From assembly GCA_002792275.1 (NCBI GenBank), contig PFOA01000020.1, positions 1 to 10,634 on the forward strand: a stretch of DNA of 10,634 bases, read 5' to 3'. This document shows positions 1-6,017 of this stretch, piece by piece. Positions within the stretch are counted from its first letter, which is position 1; every line of letters starts with the position of its first letter. This DNA comes from Candidatus Saccharibacteria bacterium CG_4_10_14_0_2_um_filter_52_9 (GTDB lineage Bacteria; Patescibacteriota; Saccharimonadia; Saccharimonadales; UBA4665). The notes under the pieces were generated by a model. The model was not told the origin of the DNA, searched no databases, and saw only the letters and a program-made list of their open reading frames with translations. Made by a program: the position numbers and the translations under genes.

Positions 1-60
1 TGCCATTGCTGACACACTTGTTTTCGAGACAAGCCAGTTCAACCACTCCTGCACCTCTCC
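1..60 (-). tRNA. tRNA-Ser(CGA), 5' part, cut by window edge
   Basis: Read on the minus strand, position 60 begins a GGAGAGG acceptor strand followed by a D arm and an anticodon stem CTTGT/ACAAG closing the 7-base loop CTCGAAA. The anticodon is CGA (plus-strand positions 24-26), which reads UCG serine codons. A long class-II type variable region follows and the 3' half lies outside the window. The acceptor strand is the same as in the tRNA-Ser(GCU) at 5730. A possible -10 (TAGAAT, plus-strand 72-77) overlaps the end of the upstream DUF1905 gene, so the tRNA may have its own promoter. Confidence 0.85.
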
Positions 61-81
61 GCGTCACGTTTATTCTAACAG

Positions 82-576
82 TTAGCGGCCTTTTTTGCCC
101 TCGGCCAGCATCTGGCACATCTTTTTGATACGGCGGTCGCGGGTTTCCGGTTGCTTGGCCTCTTCGACCCATTTGATGTACTCTTTGCGGTGGGTGTAGG
201 CCATCTTTTCGAAGAAGTCCCAGTGGCCGGCAGTGCGGATTGCCTGATAGATATCCGGCGCTACGAATAGTTGGCGCGGCTTGTCGTCTAATTCAATCAC
301 TACTTCTACGCTGTCGCCGCTGTCCTTGCCGAGCTTTTCGCGAACGTCTTTGCGCATCAGAATCATGGCGTGCGGGCCGCCCATCTTGGCCAGGCTACCG
401 TGGTAAATAACCTCGCCGTCGAAAGTGGCCTTAAAGGGCACGAGGTTGCCGACGCCATAGGTTTCTTTTAAATCAAAAGGGAAGTGGATGTAGGCCGATG
501 AATTGTCGACCGCTTCGTTGCGCCGGATAACGGCAGTGAACTTAATCGGTCCGGGATCGGTGTACTCTTTAGCCAT
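82..576 (-). CDS. DUF1905 / OmdA (YdeI-like) domain protein
   Basis: A 164-residue soluble protein. Residues about 11-95 match the DUF1905 beta-barrel pattern (FTAVI start, the HFPFDLKETYG segment, then a GGPHAMILMRKDVREKLGK segment with a basic face). Residues about 105-163 look like the helical OmdA/YdeI 'bacteriocin-protection' tail (the FFEKMAYTHRKEYIKWVEEAK stretch and a lysine-rich end). Proteins with this pair of modules are widespread and their biochemical role is not established; the old 'bacteriocin protection' name comes from distant relatives, so I would not assign it. The start ATG is supported by a TACAAT -10 ending 6 nt upstream, with no Shine-Dalgarno, suggesting a leaderless mRNA. 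The gene is a single unit, divergent from tRNA-Arg. Confidence 0.8.
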   Translation of the reverse strand: MAKEYTDPGPIKFTAVIRRNEAVDNSSAYIHFPFDLKETYGVGNLVPFKATFDGEVIYHGSLAKMGGPHAMILMRKDVREKLGKDSGDSVEVVIELDDKPRQLFVAPDIYQAIRTAGHWDFFEKMAYTHRKEYIKWVEEAKQPETRDRRIKKMCQMLAEGKKGR

Positions 577-582
577 ACCAGC

Positions 583-588
583 ATTGTA
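583..588 (-). promoter_or_regulatory. -10 box of DUF1905 gene, leaderless spacing
   Basis: On the minus strand TACAAT is separated from the ATG by 6 nt, so the expected transcription start falls on the start codon. A 17-nt spacer leads to a poor -35 (TGTAAA). Confidence 0.55.
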
Positions 589-599
589 CCAGACGGCGG

Positions 600-629
600 T
601 TGGCTTTTACATCTTGGGCATGCTACAAT
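600..629 (+). promoter_or_regulatory. promoter of tRNA-Arg
   Basis: TTGGCT at 600-605 and TACAAT at 624-629 are separated by 18 nt and lie about 33 nt before the mature tRNA. The region is shared with the divergent DUF1905 promoter. Confidence 0.5.
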
Positions 630-661
630 GACCCCTGTTGATTTCATTTTGGATGATGCGC

Positions 662-738
662 GCACCCGTAGCTCAGCTGGATAGAGCGTTGGCTTGCGGA
701 GCCAAAGGTCGTAGGTTCGAATCCTGTCGGGTGCACCA
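662..738 (+). tRNA. tRNA-Arg(GCG)
   Basis: A complete cloverleaf: acceptor GCACCCG/CGGGTGC, D arm GCTC/GAGC, anticodon stem TTGGC/GCCAA closing loop TTGCGGA, T arm with TTCGAAT, discriminator A and a genome-encoded CCA (736-738). The loop puts GCG at 696-698, which reads CGC and CGU as arginine. Most bacteria use an ACG anticodon here, modified to inosine by TadA; an unmodified G34 version is uncommon in bacteria. The 3' end lies 4 nt from the stop of the convergent aminoacyl-lipid synthase gene. Confidence 0.93.
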
Positions 739-742
739 ATTA

Positions 743-2956
743 TTATTCAAGCTTCATTATTTTCTCGAGGTTGACGGCAATTAAGGCCAGGTCGGCCATG
801 TCACCGTCATAGGCCAGATGAATCGGCTGCCACTCAGGGTCAAACTTATTTTTGAACTGCTCCAGACCCTTGGCAGAGAAGCGGCTGGCGCTAATTGCCT
901 GAGCAATTTTTAAAAGTGGCTTGTTGGTAGACGCAAAGGGCACAAAGCTGAGATCAAAATACTTATATTCATCGGTGCTCTTGATGGTTTCCAACAACAA
1001 GTAGGGCATGGCCTGGTCGGCATCGGACAAACTGCGTAGCAGATCAACGGTTACGGTGTTTGTCGATCGCAAACTCGGAACCTGGTTAGTAAAAGCGACT
1101 ATGCGGCCGGTTTGATCGGTTAGAAAATGGATTTTGCACTGCTGGAGGTAATCTTCGTCGAAATACCCAAGCGCAAAACCACGCTCCCGTCGTGCGTCTT
1201 TGGTAAGCCAGGCATCGGATACTGTGCGGAGTTCTGCCATAAGCTGTTCGGAGTGGGGCGACATGGCAGTTCGGTAAGCATAGCCGCTCTTCACAGCTCG
1301 ATTGGTTTTCCAGCGCCACCACTTATCGCGGGCGGTTTTGGATATAAATTTTTGCCTGTCCACCAAGGCAGAGGAACCGATTTGCAGAAGGTTAAGGTTA
1401 GCTTGGACATACAGCTTTTTTGATCGGTCTTCGATTGGCAAAAAACAGATCCTGAGTCCAGCCAGTCTGGCCCAGTCGGTAAATTCATGGAGTAATCGGG
1501 TCTTTTCCGGGGTAGCCGAGATAGGATCGGCCAAAGCGCAAATAATCGGGCCGGTTGTTTTGTAAGCTATGAAGCCTTGGCCGCTTTGCGGCCAAAAATA
1601 CTGCTTATCTTCGGGCCAGAGCTTGAAGAAATCTTCACTCGATGTTGAATATTCAGCCAGCCGGTCACGAATCTTCTCGGGATCCTCCGAGCCGTCATTT
1701 GCCAGCAGGTGTTTATAGGGGCGAAAGAGAATCCAGGTAATTGTGGCAATGCTGGCCAGCACAAACGCCGAGATGGTATGAGCCAGTAGCGCCGGACGAA
1801 TATGTGATTTGCTAATAATCGTTTGGGTGACAGTATAATCAAAGAAGTGGTCGATTGACTGGGTGGTTATGTCGGATATTTCCTGAGTCCGAAAGAGGAT
1901 GGCGGTGGCGATGCCTGCCACGCCCGATACGGCGCCTAGCATGAAGAGAGCGTCTTTCAGGTGGATGCGCAAGGTTCGGGTAATTGTGCCGCGGTCGAAG
2001 TAGTCACGTAGCACAAACAGCGCCGCGAAAGTCATCAGATATATACTCATTAACAGTGGGCTGGGCGTAACCACCGAGTATTTAATCGTTTCCAAGCCAA
2101 CAATTACCAGCAATATTTGACGAGCCCGCCGCTCGCCGCGTGCCAGCTGCCGACTGAGATACAACATTATGATACCCGTTACCACGCCGTGCTGGGCCAG
2201 CCAGGCCGTATCGCCAGCAAAATACAGGGCTTTCAGTCTGCCAAAAACGTTAACATCCGATAGGCTTACCAGCACCGCCAGGATGCCGTTTAAGAAAACC
2301 CAGCTGGCAAAAATATATCTGACGGCTCGAGATTCTACCCAGGCTTTTGTGCGATTTTCTGTTTCCAGATAATCACGGCCGTACCAGGCAATCCAGACAA
2401 TTAGGACTGTTTGATAGATAAATTGCGAAACGGTGTTGAAGTGGTTTTGGCTGGCCAGTTGGGTCAGAAAAAGCAATCCATAGCCGATCTGAAAAAGCAC
2501 GAAACTTATTGAAATCAGCCGCTTGTGCACCCAAACGTCGTAAGCACTGAGCAAGAATATTGCCGAGGCAGTAGCGACGGTCTCAATGGCATGCCCCAAG
2601 AAGGGCCAGGAGATAGCTTCATTGCAAATGTGGCCGCTGACATGACAGTTTGTCACCAAGAGGACATCTATGGCCGAGCCCGCGGCAATCGTCATCAGTA
2701 ACCAGCCGGGTATTTTATGGCGCTGTATTTTTAGACAGTAGGTGGCCAGCAAGCCTAGCAATCCAGCCCCGGCAATGTCACCAAGTCGAAACAGCCACGA
2801 GTATGGCTGGAAGGCGACTTCATACTCGCTGATAAGGCTAACCCGGGAAGAGATTAGATGATTTAAGTGAGGTGCCCAGAGCCAGGTGGTGCTCAGCAGG
2901 ATAAACAAAAATTGCCACAAAATTATGGTTTTCCGGCTGGCAAACATTTTTGTCAT
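743..2956 (-). CDS. MprF/LysX-like membrane protein: DUF998 module + DUF2156 (aminoacyl-phospholipid synthase) domain
   Basis: A 737-residue protein with three parts. Residues about 10-195 form a multi-helix DUF998-like membrane module (the EYEVAFQPYSWLFRLGD segment is typical, with cysteines 104 and 111 in a loop). Residues about 210-410 carry further membrane helices. Residues about 425-735 form a cytoplasmic DUF2156 domain, the tRNA-dependent lysyl/alanyl-phosphatidylglycerol synthase fold, with the recognisable DKWWRWKTNRAVKSGY (545-560) and RGFALGYFDEDYL (592-604) segments. Family members move an amino acid from aminoacyl-tRNA to a membrane lipid, lowering negative surface charge; the substrate here cannot be read from sequence. 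The ATG at 2956 has a TACAAT -10 ending 6 nt upstream. A second in-frame ATG three codons in follows an AGGA-like site, so residue 4 is an alternative start. Confidence 0.85.
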   Translation of the reverse strand: MTKMFASRKTIILWQFLFILLSTTWLWAPHLNHLISSRVSLISEYEVAFQPYSWLFRLGDIAGAGLLGLLATYCLKIQRHKIPGWLLMTIAAGSAIDVLLVTNCHVSGHICNEAISWPFLGHAIETVATASAIFLLSAYDVWVHKRLISISFVLFQIGYGLLFLTQLASQNHFNTVSQFIYQTVLIVWIAWYGRDYLETENRTKAWVESRAVRYIFASWVFLNGILAVLVSLSDVNVFGRLKALYFAGDTAWLAQHGVVTGIIMLYLSRQLARGERRARQILLVIVGLETIKYSVVTPSPLLMSIYLMTFAALFVLRDYFDRGTITRTLRIHLKDALFMLGAVSGVAGIATAILFRTQEISDITTQSIDHFFDYTVTQTIISKSHIRPALLAHTISAFVLASIATITWILFRPYKHLLANDGSEDPEKIRDRLAEYSTSSEDFFKLWPEDKQYFWPQSGQGFIAYKTTGPIICALADPISATPEKTRLLHEFTDWARLAGLRICFLPIEDRSKKLYVQANLNLLQIGSSALVDRQKFISKTARDKWWRWKTNRAVKSGYAYRTAMSPHSEQLMAELRTVSDAWLTKDARRERGFALGYFDEDYLQQCKIHFLTDQTGRIVAFTNQVPSLRSTNTVTVDLLRSLSDADQAMPYLLLETIKSTDEYKYFDLSFVPFASTNKPLLKIAQAISASRFSAKGLEQFKNKFDPEWQPIHLAYDGDMADLALIAVNLEKIMKLE

Positions 2957-2962
2957 CCTGTC

Positions 2963-2968
2963 ATTGTA
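2963..2968 (-). promoter_or_regulatory. -10 box of DUF2156 gene, leaderless spacing
   Basis: TACAAT on the minus strand with 6 nt to the ATG. The -35 is weak (TTTAGA at a 19-nt spacing). Confidence 0.5.
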
Positions 2969-2998
2969 ACCGTAAGGGCGGCTCGGCTCTAAATTCTG

Positions 2999-3175
2999 TT
3001 AGTCTTCGGTTTTACTCGTGTCGGCGGGTATCGGTCTGATCGGGGGCGGTATTCGTCTCTTTTTTGACGGCTGGGTAGGCGCCGATAGAGCTATGGGCAG
3101 GTCGTGGTCTTTATGATTCTGGTTTGCGTTGACTGCCATTTTGCGAAGCATGTCGAAATATTCTTCCGTGTTCAT
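2999..3175 (-). CDS. 58-residue unknown protein
   Basis: A short frame that fills the gap between two membrane-protein genes. ATG at 3175 is preceded by AAGGA (plus-strand 3184-3188) with 8 nt spacing, a proper Shine-Dalgarno. The product begins MNTEEYFDMLRKMAVNANQ, an amphipathic acidic helix, and continues into a basic, proline-rich, probably disordered tail (KKRRIPPPIRPIPAD). There is no signal peptide and no membrane segment. The stop lies 42 nt before the downstream DUF2156 gene on the same strand, so the two could be co-transcribed, although that gene has its own -10. I do not recognise a family. The Shine-Dalgarno and the fit to the gap favour a real gene; conservation in relatives would settle it. 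Confidence 0.55.
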   Translation of the reverse strand: MNTEEYFDMLRKMAVNANQNHKDHDLPIALSAPTQPSKKRRIPPPIRPIPADTSKTED

Positions 3176-3306
3176 GGATTGTATCCTTACGGGTTAGATT
3201 AGTGGCTGGCAATAAAAGCACGTGGGTCGCGCGTGTGAGTGTAGAGATATCTGCTTTGATCTAAGTTAAGCTTGTTGGTTGTCGGCAGTCAGTCGCATTT
3301 CTCACT

Positions 3307-3336
3307 CTGACAGTGGTGATACCGCTATGATATACT
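3307..3336 (+). promoter_or_regulatory. promoter of DUF1003 gene, leaderless spacing
   Basis: CTGACA (3307-3312), an 18-nt spacer and TATACT (3331-3336), each 5 of 6 to consensus. The ATG follows 7 nt after the -10, so the predicted start of transcription is the A of the ATG or one base before it. Confidence 0.7.
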
Positions 3337-3343
3337 TCGGTTT

Positions 3344-3754
3344 ATGAATGTGAATGCGCCGTTTAACTGGCATCGGACACATAAAGAGAGTCTGACGGTC
3401 GGCGACAGGGCAGCCGACGCCATGCGCAATGGTATGGGCAGTTGGGGATTTGTTTTTGCCTTCGTTCTCTTTATGGCAATCTGGGCCGCTTTGAACACCG
3501 TGGCCAGTATTCACCACTGGGATAAGTATCCCTTTATCCTATTGAACCTGTTTCTATCAATGCTGGCCGCCCTGCAAGGTGCAATTCTGCTAATTGCCGC
3601 CAAGCGGATGGATGCCGTTAGCGCCGCTATGGCCGAGCACGACTATCGCACCAATGTTGATGCCAAAAAAGAAGTTGAAGAACTGATGTCCATTAACCGC
3701 CAGCAGCTGGAACACATCGATGAACTGATCAAACTGATCAAAACCAACCGCTAG
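3344..3754 (+). CDS. DUF1003 inner-membrane protein
   Basis: A 136-residue protein with the DUF1003 pattern: a soluble N-terminus, a first membrane helix at about 32-55 (GSWGFVFAFVLFMAIWAALN), the conserved WDKYPFILLNLFLSMLAALQ segment leading into the second helix (about 63-86), and a cytoplasmic charged coiled tail (about 95-135, rich in K, E, L and I). The family is common, usually encoded alone, and has no settled function. The start is fixed by a good promoter whose -10 ends 7 nt before the ATG, with no Shine-Dalgarno. Nothing is truncated. Confidence 0.85.
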   Translation: MNVNAPFNWHRTHKESLTVGDRAADAMRNGMGSWGFVFAFVLFMAIWAALNTVASIHHWDKYPFILLNLFLSMLAALQGAILLIAAKRMDAVSAAMAEHDYRTNVDAKKEVEELMSINRQQLEHIDELIKLIKTNR

Positions 3755-3849
3755 CTCAACCTTACAACGTTGTGGGAAAATTAACAGCCGCCTCGGCTTA
3801 GGTGTTCTACTCTGTAAATGGAGTTTTAGAGACTTATGGAGGAATAATC

Positions 3850-3927
3850 ATGTCTGATAGGCAATATACGCGTACCAGAACCAATCGAGACCGGACTTCG
3901 GTCTGGTGGCGTCAATACCTGAGCTAA
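3850..3927 (+). CDS. 25-residue basic, tryptophan-containing peptide
   Basis: A 26-codon frame (MSDRQYTRTRTNRDRTSVWW then RQYLS) with one of the best ribosome binding sites in the window: GGAGGAATAATC directly before the ATG. The peptide has seven arginines against three acidic residues and a WW pair, so it is strongly basic and could bind nucleic acid, membrane or a protein partner; this is inference only. It lies 95 nt after the DUF1003 stop, and its TAA shares bases with the TAG of the convergent yihY gene (sequence CTAA at 3924-3927). I found no clear separate promoter, so co-transcription with the DUF1003 gene is possible. No family recognised. Confidence 0.5.
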   Translation: MSDRQYTRTRTNRDRTSVWWRQYLS

Positions 3928-4799
3928 TCGTCTTTTTTTGGCGGCTCGCTAAGGACGCGCGGCCAAAGCTTTTTTGAACTGACAGCAGCAATTTCTACGG
4001 CGTAGTATAGTACTTGCGCCTGTAAGTATATCCAGAATAATAGTCCCAGCGACAGAGCAAAGTAGCTATATAGGGCATCGAGATTCTTTAGTTCGCGCGT
4101 CAAAACGTAACCGCCCAGTATTTGCAGAGCGACCAGTCCGATAGCCGCGGCGGCGGCTCCGACCCGGGCTTCTTTTAGGGAAACGTGGCGAGGCAGGGTA
4201 AAGTTCAGCAGGAAAGTGAACAGCCAGAACAGTATCAGCAAGTTAACGCCCGTCGACAGGACGCGGAAGCCTAAGCCATGGCCGGCCGCGGCCGCCAAGC
4301 TGGCAGTTATCGAAGCCAGCAGGAAGCCCAAACCACCAATTATGATTAATACCAGGCTTTTTAGCTGAGCCTTAGGGAAGCCATCGCGCTGGCTTTTGGG
4401 TACCTCCCAGATCTGTTGTACGCCGTGTCTGAAGGCGTCGGCTACGCCGCGGGTACCATAAAGAATAAACAATATGCCGGCCGCCAGAGCCAGGCCGCTA
4501 GCGTGCAGGCCATGGATGTGCAATGACAGCTGGTTGCCCAACAACGGGAAATAATCGGTCAGGCCATGAATAACCGTTCGTGCCAGCTCGGGATGCCGGC
4601 CAGCTAGGCTGTCGGTTAGAGTAACCACTAAAAGCAACAGAGGAAATAGTGATAAAAAGCTGTAATAGGTAAGCAGGGCGGCCTGATAGCCGGCTCCGTC
4701 CTCGCCATATTTTTTGATCACGGCGTAGCTGAAGGCCAACGGCTTGTGGCGCTGTTGGAATGAATTAAGCTTTCTAATCAGTTTGGCGAGCGTTTTCAC
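3924..4799 (-). CDS. YihY/BrkB-family membrane protein
   Basis: A 291-residue protein with the YihY/BrkB (formerly 'ribonuclease BN') layout: a soluble N-terminus, the GYQAALLTYYSFLSLFPLLLL helix (about 37-58), the ILYGTRGVADAFRHGVQQIWEVP signature (about 112-134), and four further membrane helices (about 145-170, 183-203, 212-233 and 243-272), the last with the YSYFALSLGLLFWIYLQAQVLYYAVE pattern. RNase activity attributed to the family was a misassignment; a transport or envelope role is usually suspected. It starts with GTG; the TACACT -10 ends 7 nt upstream and there is no Shine-Dalgarno. Its stop overlaps that of the convergent 25-codon gene. Confidence 0.88.
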   Translation of the reverse strand: MKTLAKLIRKLNSFQQRHKPLAFSYAVIKKYGEDGAGYQAALLTYYSFLSLFPLLLLVVTLTDSLAGRHPELARTVIHGLTDYFPLLGNQLSLHIHGLHASGLALAAGILFILYGTRGVADAFRHGVQQIWEVPKSQRDGFPKAQLKSLVLIIIGGLGFLLASITASLAAAAGHGLGFRVLSTGVNLLILFWLFTFLLNFTLPRHVSLKEARVGAAAAAIGLVALQILGGYVLTRELKNLDALYSYFALSLGLLFWIYLQAQVLYYAVEIAAVSSKKLWPRVLSEPPKKDD

Positions 4800-4806
4800 T
4801 CGTCCC

Positions 4807-4812
4807 AGTGTA
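4807..4812 (-). promoter_or_regulatory. -10 box of yihY-like gene, leaderless spacing
   Basis: TACACT on the minus strand, 7 nt before a GTG start. A TGTAAA at a 17-nt spacing is the only -35 candidate, the same hexamer and spacing as at the DUF1905 gene. Confidence 0.45.
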
Positions 4813-4829
4813 GCGGACTAGTGAAAAAG

Positions 4830-4860
4830 TTTACAGCTCATTGTAAGCCACAAGCATAAT
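4830..4860 (+). promoter_or_regulatory. promoter of the 43-residue gene
   Basis: TTTACA (4830-4835) and CATAAT (4855-4860) are both 5 of 6 to consensus, with a 19-nt spacer. The predicted start near 4867 leaves a leader of about 27 nt carrying the Shine-Dalgarno. Confidence 0.45.
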
Positions 4861-4893
4861 AATGAAGTTGTAAAACTAAAAGGAGGCGCTACC

Positions 4894-5025
4894 ATGTCAA
4901 ATGAAGAAGCCGAATCACTAATGGACAATTTCGACAAATGGGATGCCAAGCACGCCAAACAAGACTTCATCCACCGCATGGAACGTAAACTTGGGCGCAA
5001 ACAGCACTATTCCGGCCGCAAATAA
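4894..5025 (+). CDS. 43-residue charged unknown protein
   Basis: A 44-codon frame beginning MSNEEAESLMDNFDKWDAKH and ending in a basic tail (RMERKLGRKQHYSGRK). AGGAGG at 4881-4886 sits 7 nt before the ATG, a near-ideal Shine-Dalgarno, and a plausible promoter lies upstream. The protein is highly charged and probably helical, acidic at the front and basic at the back, with no signal peptide or membrane segment. It fills the gap between two minus-strand membrane-protein genes and ends 6 nt from the stop of the convergent one. I do not recognise a family. The ribosome binding site makes this the most convincing of the three tiny genes. Confidence 0.65.
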   Translation: MSNEEAESLMDNFDKWDAKHAKQDFIHRMERKLGRKQHYSGRK

Positions 5026-5031
5026 TACCCG

Positions 5032-5532
5032 CTAGAACCGAATTCGCCGCATCAGACTGTCAACGGCATCACGACGAGCCTGTTCGAATGGCAAGCGCTC
5101 TGATAGAAGGTTGAGTATACCGTCCTCGTCTTCGGGGGCATAGTAGATGCTGATGGGCGGTGCAAAGCGCTTGAGCGGCATAAAAACGATGCTCGAAAAG
5201 GCTCCTTCGGGCAATACCGAGAAGGAGCGGAACTCGTGATAACCATAGTGCTTATCGCCGATTATAATACCCTGACCATCCAGCCGGTACTGTAGCTGGC
5301 GTGGCTGACGAGCGGCGTAAACAGCCAGCAGTAAAGCCGCTACTATGACTACGGCCACTGAAATACCGTCATGAGTAATGAATAATATCAGCCCGGCTAT
5401 ACCGGCGGCCGCCAGAGCCAGCAGGCCGTACCAGCCGGCCGATTTGTGATGGGCTACAAATTCGGAGGCCGTCCAGCTTATAGAACTGTCTGCTTGCACG
5501 GGCGTTTCGGGTTGCGGAGCGCTCTCTTCCAT
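5032..5532 (-). CDS. two-helix membrane protein with C-terminal PH-like/DUF5673-like domain
   Basis: A 166-residue protein from the ATG at 5532. The N-terminus is polar and acidic, membrane helices lie at about 33-52 and 56-74, and the remaining residues (about 80-160) form a cytoplasmic beta-rich domain with a C-terminal amphipathic helix (DAVDSLMRRIRF). The YRLDGQGIIIGDKHYGYHEFRSFSV run resembles bacterial PH-like domains attached to two membrane helices in CPR genomes; the family name is tentative. The frame stays open upstream to a GTG at 5595, but I chose the ATG because a TACAAT -10 ends 7 nt before it, implying a leaderless mRNA, and because the longer version would overlap the divergent tRNA-Ser promoter. 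Function unknown. Confidence 0.7.
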   Translation of the reverse strand: MEESAPQPETPVQADSSISWTASEFVAHHKSAGWYGLLALAAAGIAGLILFITHDGISVAVVIVAALLLAVYAARQPRQLQYRLDGQGIIIGDKHYGYHEFRSFSVLPEGAFSSIVFMPLKRFAPPISIYYAPEDEDGILNLLSERLPFEQARRDAVDSLMRRIRF

Positions 5533-5539
5533 AAGCGTT

Positions 5540-5545
5540 ATTGTA
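5540..5545 (-). promoter_or_regulatory. -10 box of two-helix membrane protein, leaderless spacing
   Basis: TACAAT on the minus strand, 7 nt before the ATG; the -35 is weak (TTTCCA at 19 nt). It lies next to the divergent tRNA-Ser(UGA) promoter. Confidence 0.5.
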
Positions 5546-5563
5546 CCGCAGGACGACAGCTTT

Positions 5564-5592
5564 TTGGAAACCGGCCGCCCGGATGCTATAAT
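5564..5592 (+). promoter_or_regulatory. promoter of tRNA-Ser(UGA)
   Basis: TTGGAA (5564-5569), a 17-nt spacer and a perfect TATAAT (5587-5592), with the tRNA starting 13 nt after the -10. Confidence 0.7.
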
Positions 5593-5604
5593 CACCTCTG
5601 TTAC

Positions 5605-5694
5605 GGAAGGGTGTCCGAGCGGTTGAAGGAACCAGTCTTGAAAACTGGCATGCCAGCAATGGTATCGTGGGTTCGAATCCCACCCCTTCCGCCA
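5605..5694 (+). tRNA. tRNA-Ser(UGA)
   Basis: A class-II tRNA: acceptor GGAAGGG/CCCTTCC, anticodon stem CCAGT/ACTGG with loop CTTGAAA giving anticodon TGA (5639-5641), a long variable arm, T arm GTGGG/CCCAC, discriminator G and encoded CCA (5692-5694). It reads UCA and probably other UCN codons. tRNA-Ser(GCU) follows 35 nt later on the same strand. Confidence 0.95.
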
Positions 5695-5709
5695 CGTAAC
5701 ATTTAGGGC

Positions 5710-5715
5710 TACAAT
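5710..5715 (+). promoter_or_regulatory. -10 box of tRNA-Ser(GCU)
   Basis: TACAAT lies 14 nt before the tRNA, in the 35-nt spacer between the two serine tRNAs. Any -35 would fall inside the 3' end of the first tRNA and is weak, so read-through from the upstream promoter is also possible. Confidence 0.4.
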
Positions 5716-5729
5716 ATTGCATCATACCT

Positions 5730-5822
5730 GGAGAGGTACCCAAGTGGCTCAAGGGGACGGTTTGCTAAATCGTTAGGGGGGAGCAATCTCCCGCGAGGGT
5801 TCGAATCCCTCTCTCTCCGCCA
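5730..5822 (+). tRNA. tRNA-Ser(GCU)
   Basis: A class-II tRNA: acceptor GGAGAGG/TCTCTCC (one G-U pair), anticodon stem ACGGT/ATCGT with loop TTGCTAA giving anticodon GCT (5764-5766), a G/C-rich variable arm, T arm GAGGG/CCCTC, discriminator G and encoded CCA (5820-5822). It reads AGC and AGU. It marks the left border of the AT-richer accessory-looking stretch. Confidence 0.95.
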
Positions 5823-5831
5823 GTTAAAAAG

Positions 5832-5986
5832 TGGAACTTTTTACAAAGCCCAAAAACCTTAACAGAGGTAGCAAGCTCCTGTTAGGGGTCTTCTTTTTGT
5901 TTCAAGGGCTTGAATTTGGGTCTACCCCACCTGGGCCTGGAACTGCAAAAATACCCCTGAAAACCCTAGAACTTTGGAACTTTTTA
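5832..5986 (+). repeat. pair of 12-bp direct repeats in the 195-nt gap after tRNA-Ser
   Basis: TGGAACTTTTTA occurs at 5832-5843 and again at 5975-5986. The first copy is also the right half of an A/T hairpin (AAAAAGT 5826-5832 with ACTTTTT 5836-5842) placed 3 nt after the tRNA. The gap between the tRNA and the FHA-domain gene (5823-6017) holds no convincing gene; a 65-codon plus-strand frame there has no Shine-Dalgarno or promoter. Confidence 0.5.
5857..5899 (+). terminator. probable intrinsic terminator of the tRNA-Ser pair
   Basis: CCTTAACAG (5857-5865) pairs with CTGTTAGGG (5879-5887) with one G-U, and the inner GG/CC extends the stem. A pyrimidine-rich run TCTTCTTTTTGTTT follows on the plus strand. 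Confidence 0.5.
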
Positions 5987-6017
5987 TACTGGTGTGACTG
6001 TAAATTAAGTACAATGA

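Noticed and set aside
5533..5595. N-terminal extension of the two-helix membrane protein from a GTG
   Set aside because: It covers the TACAAT -10 and the divergent tRNA-Ser promoter and has no Shine-Dalgarno.
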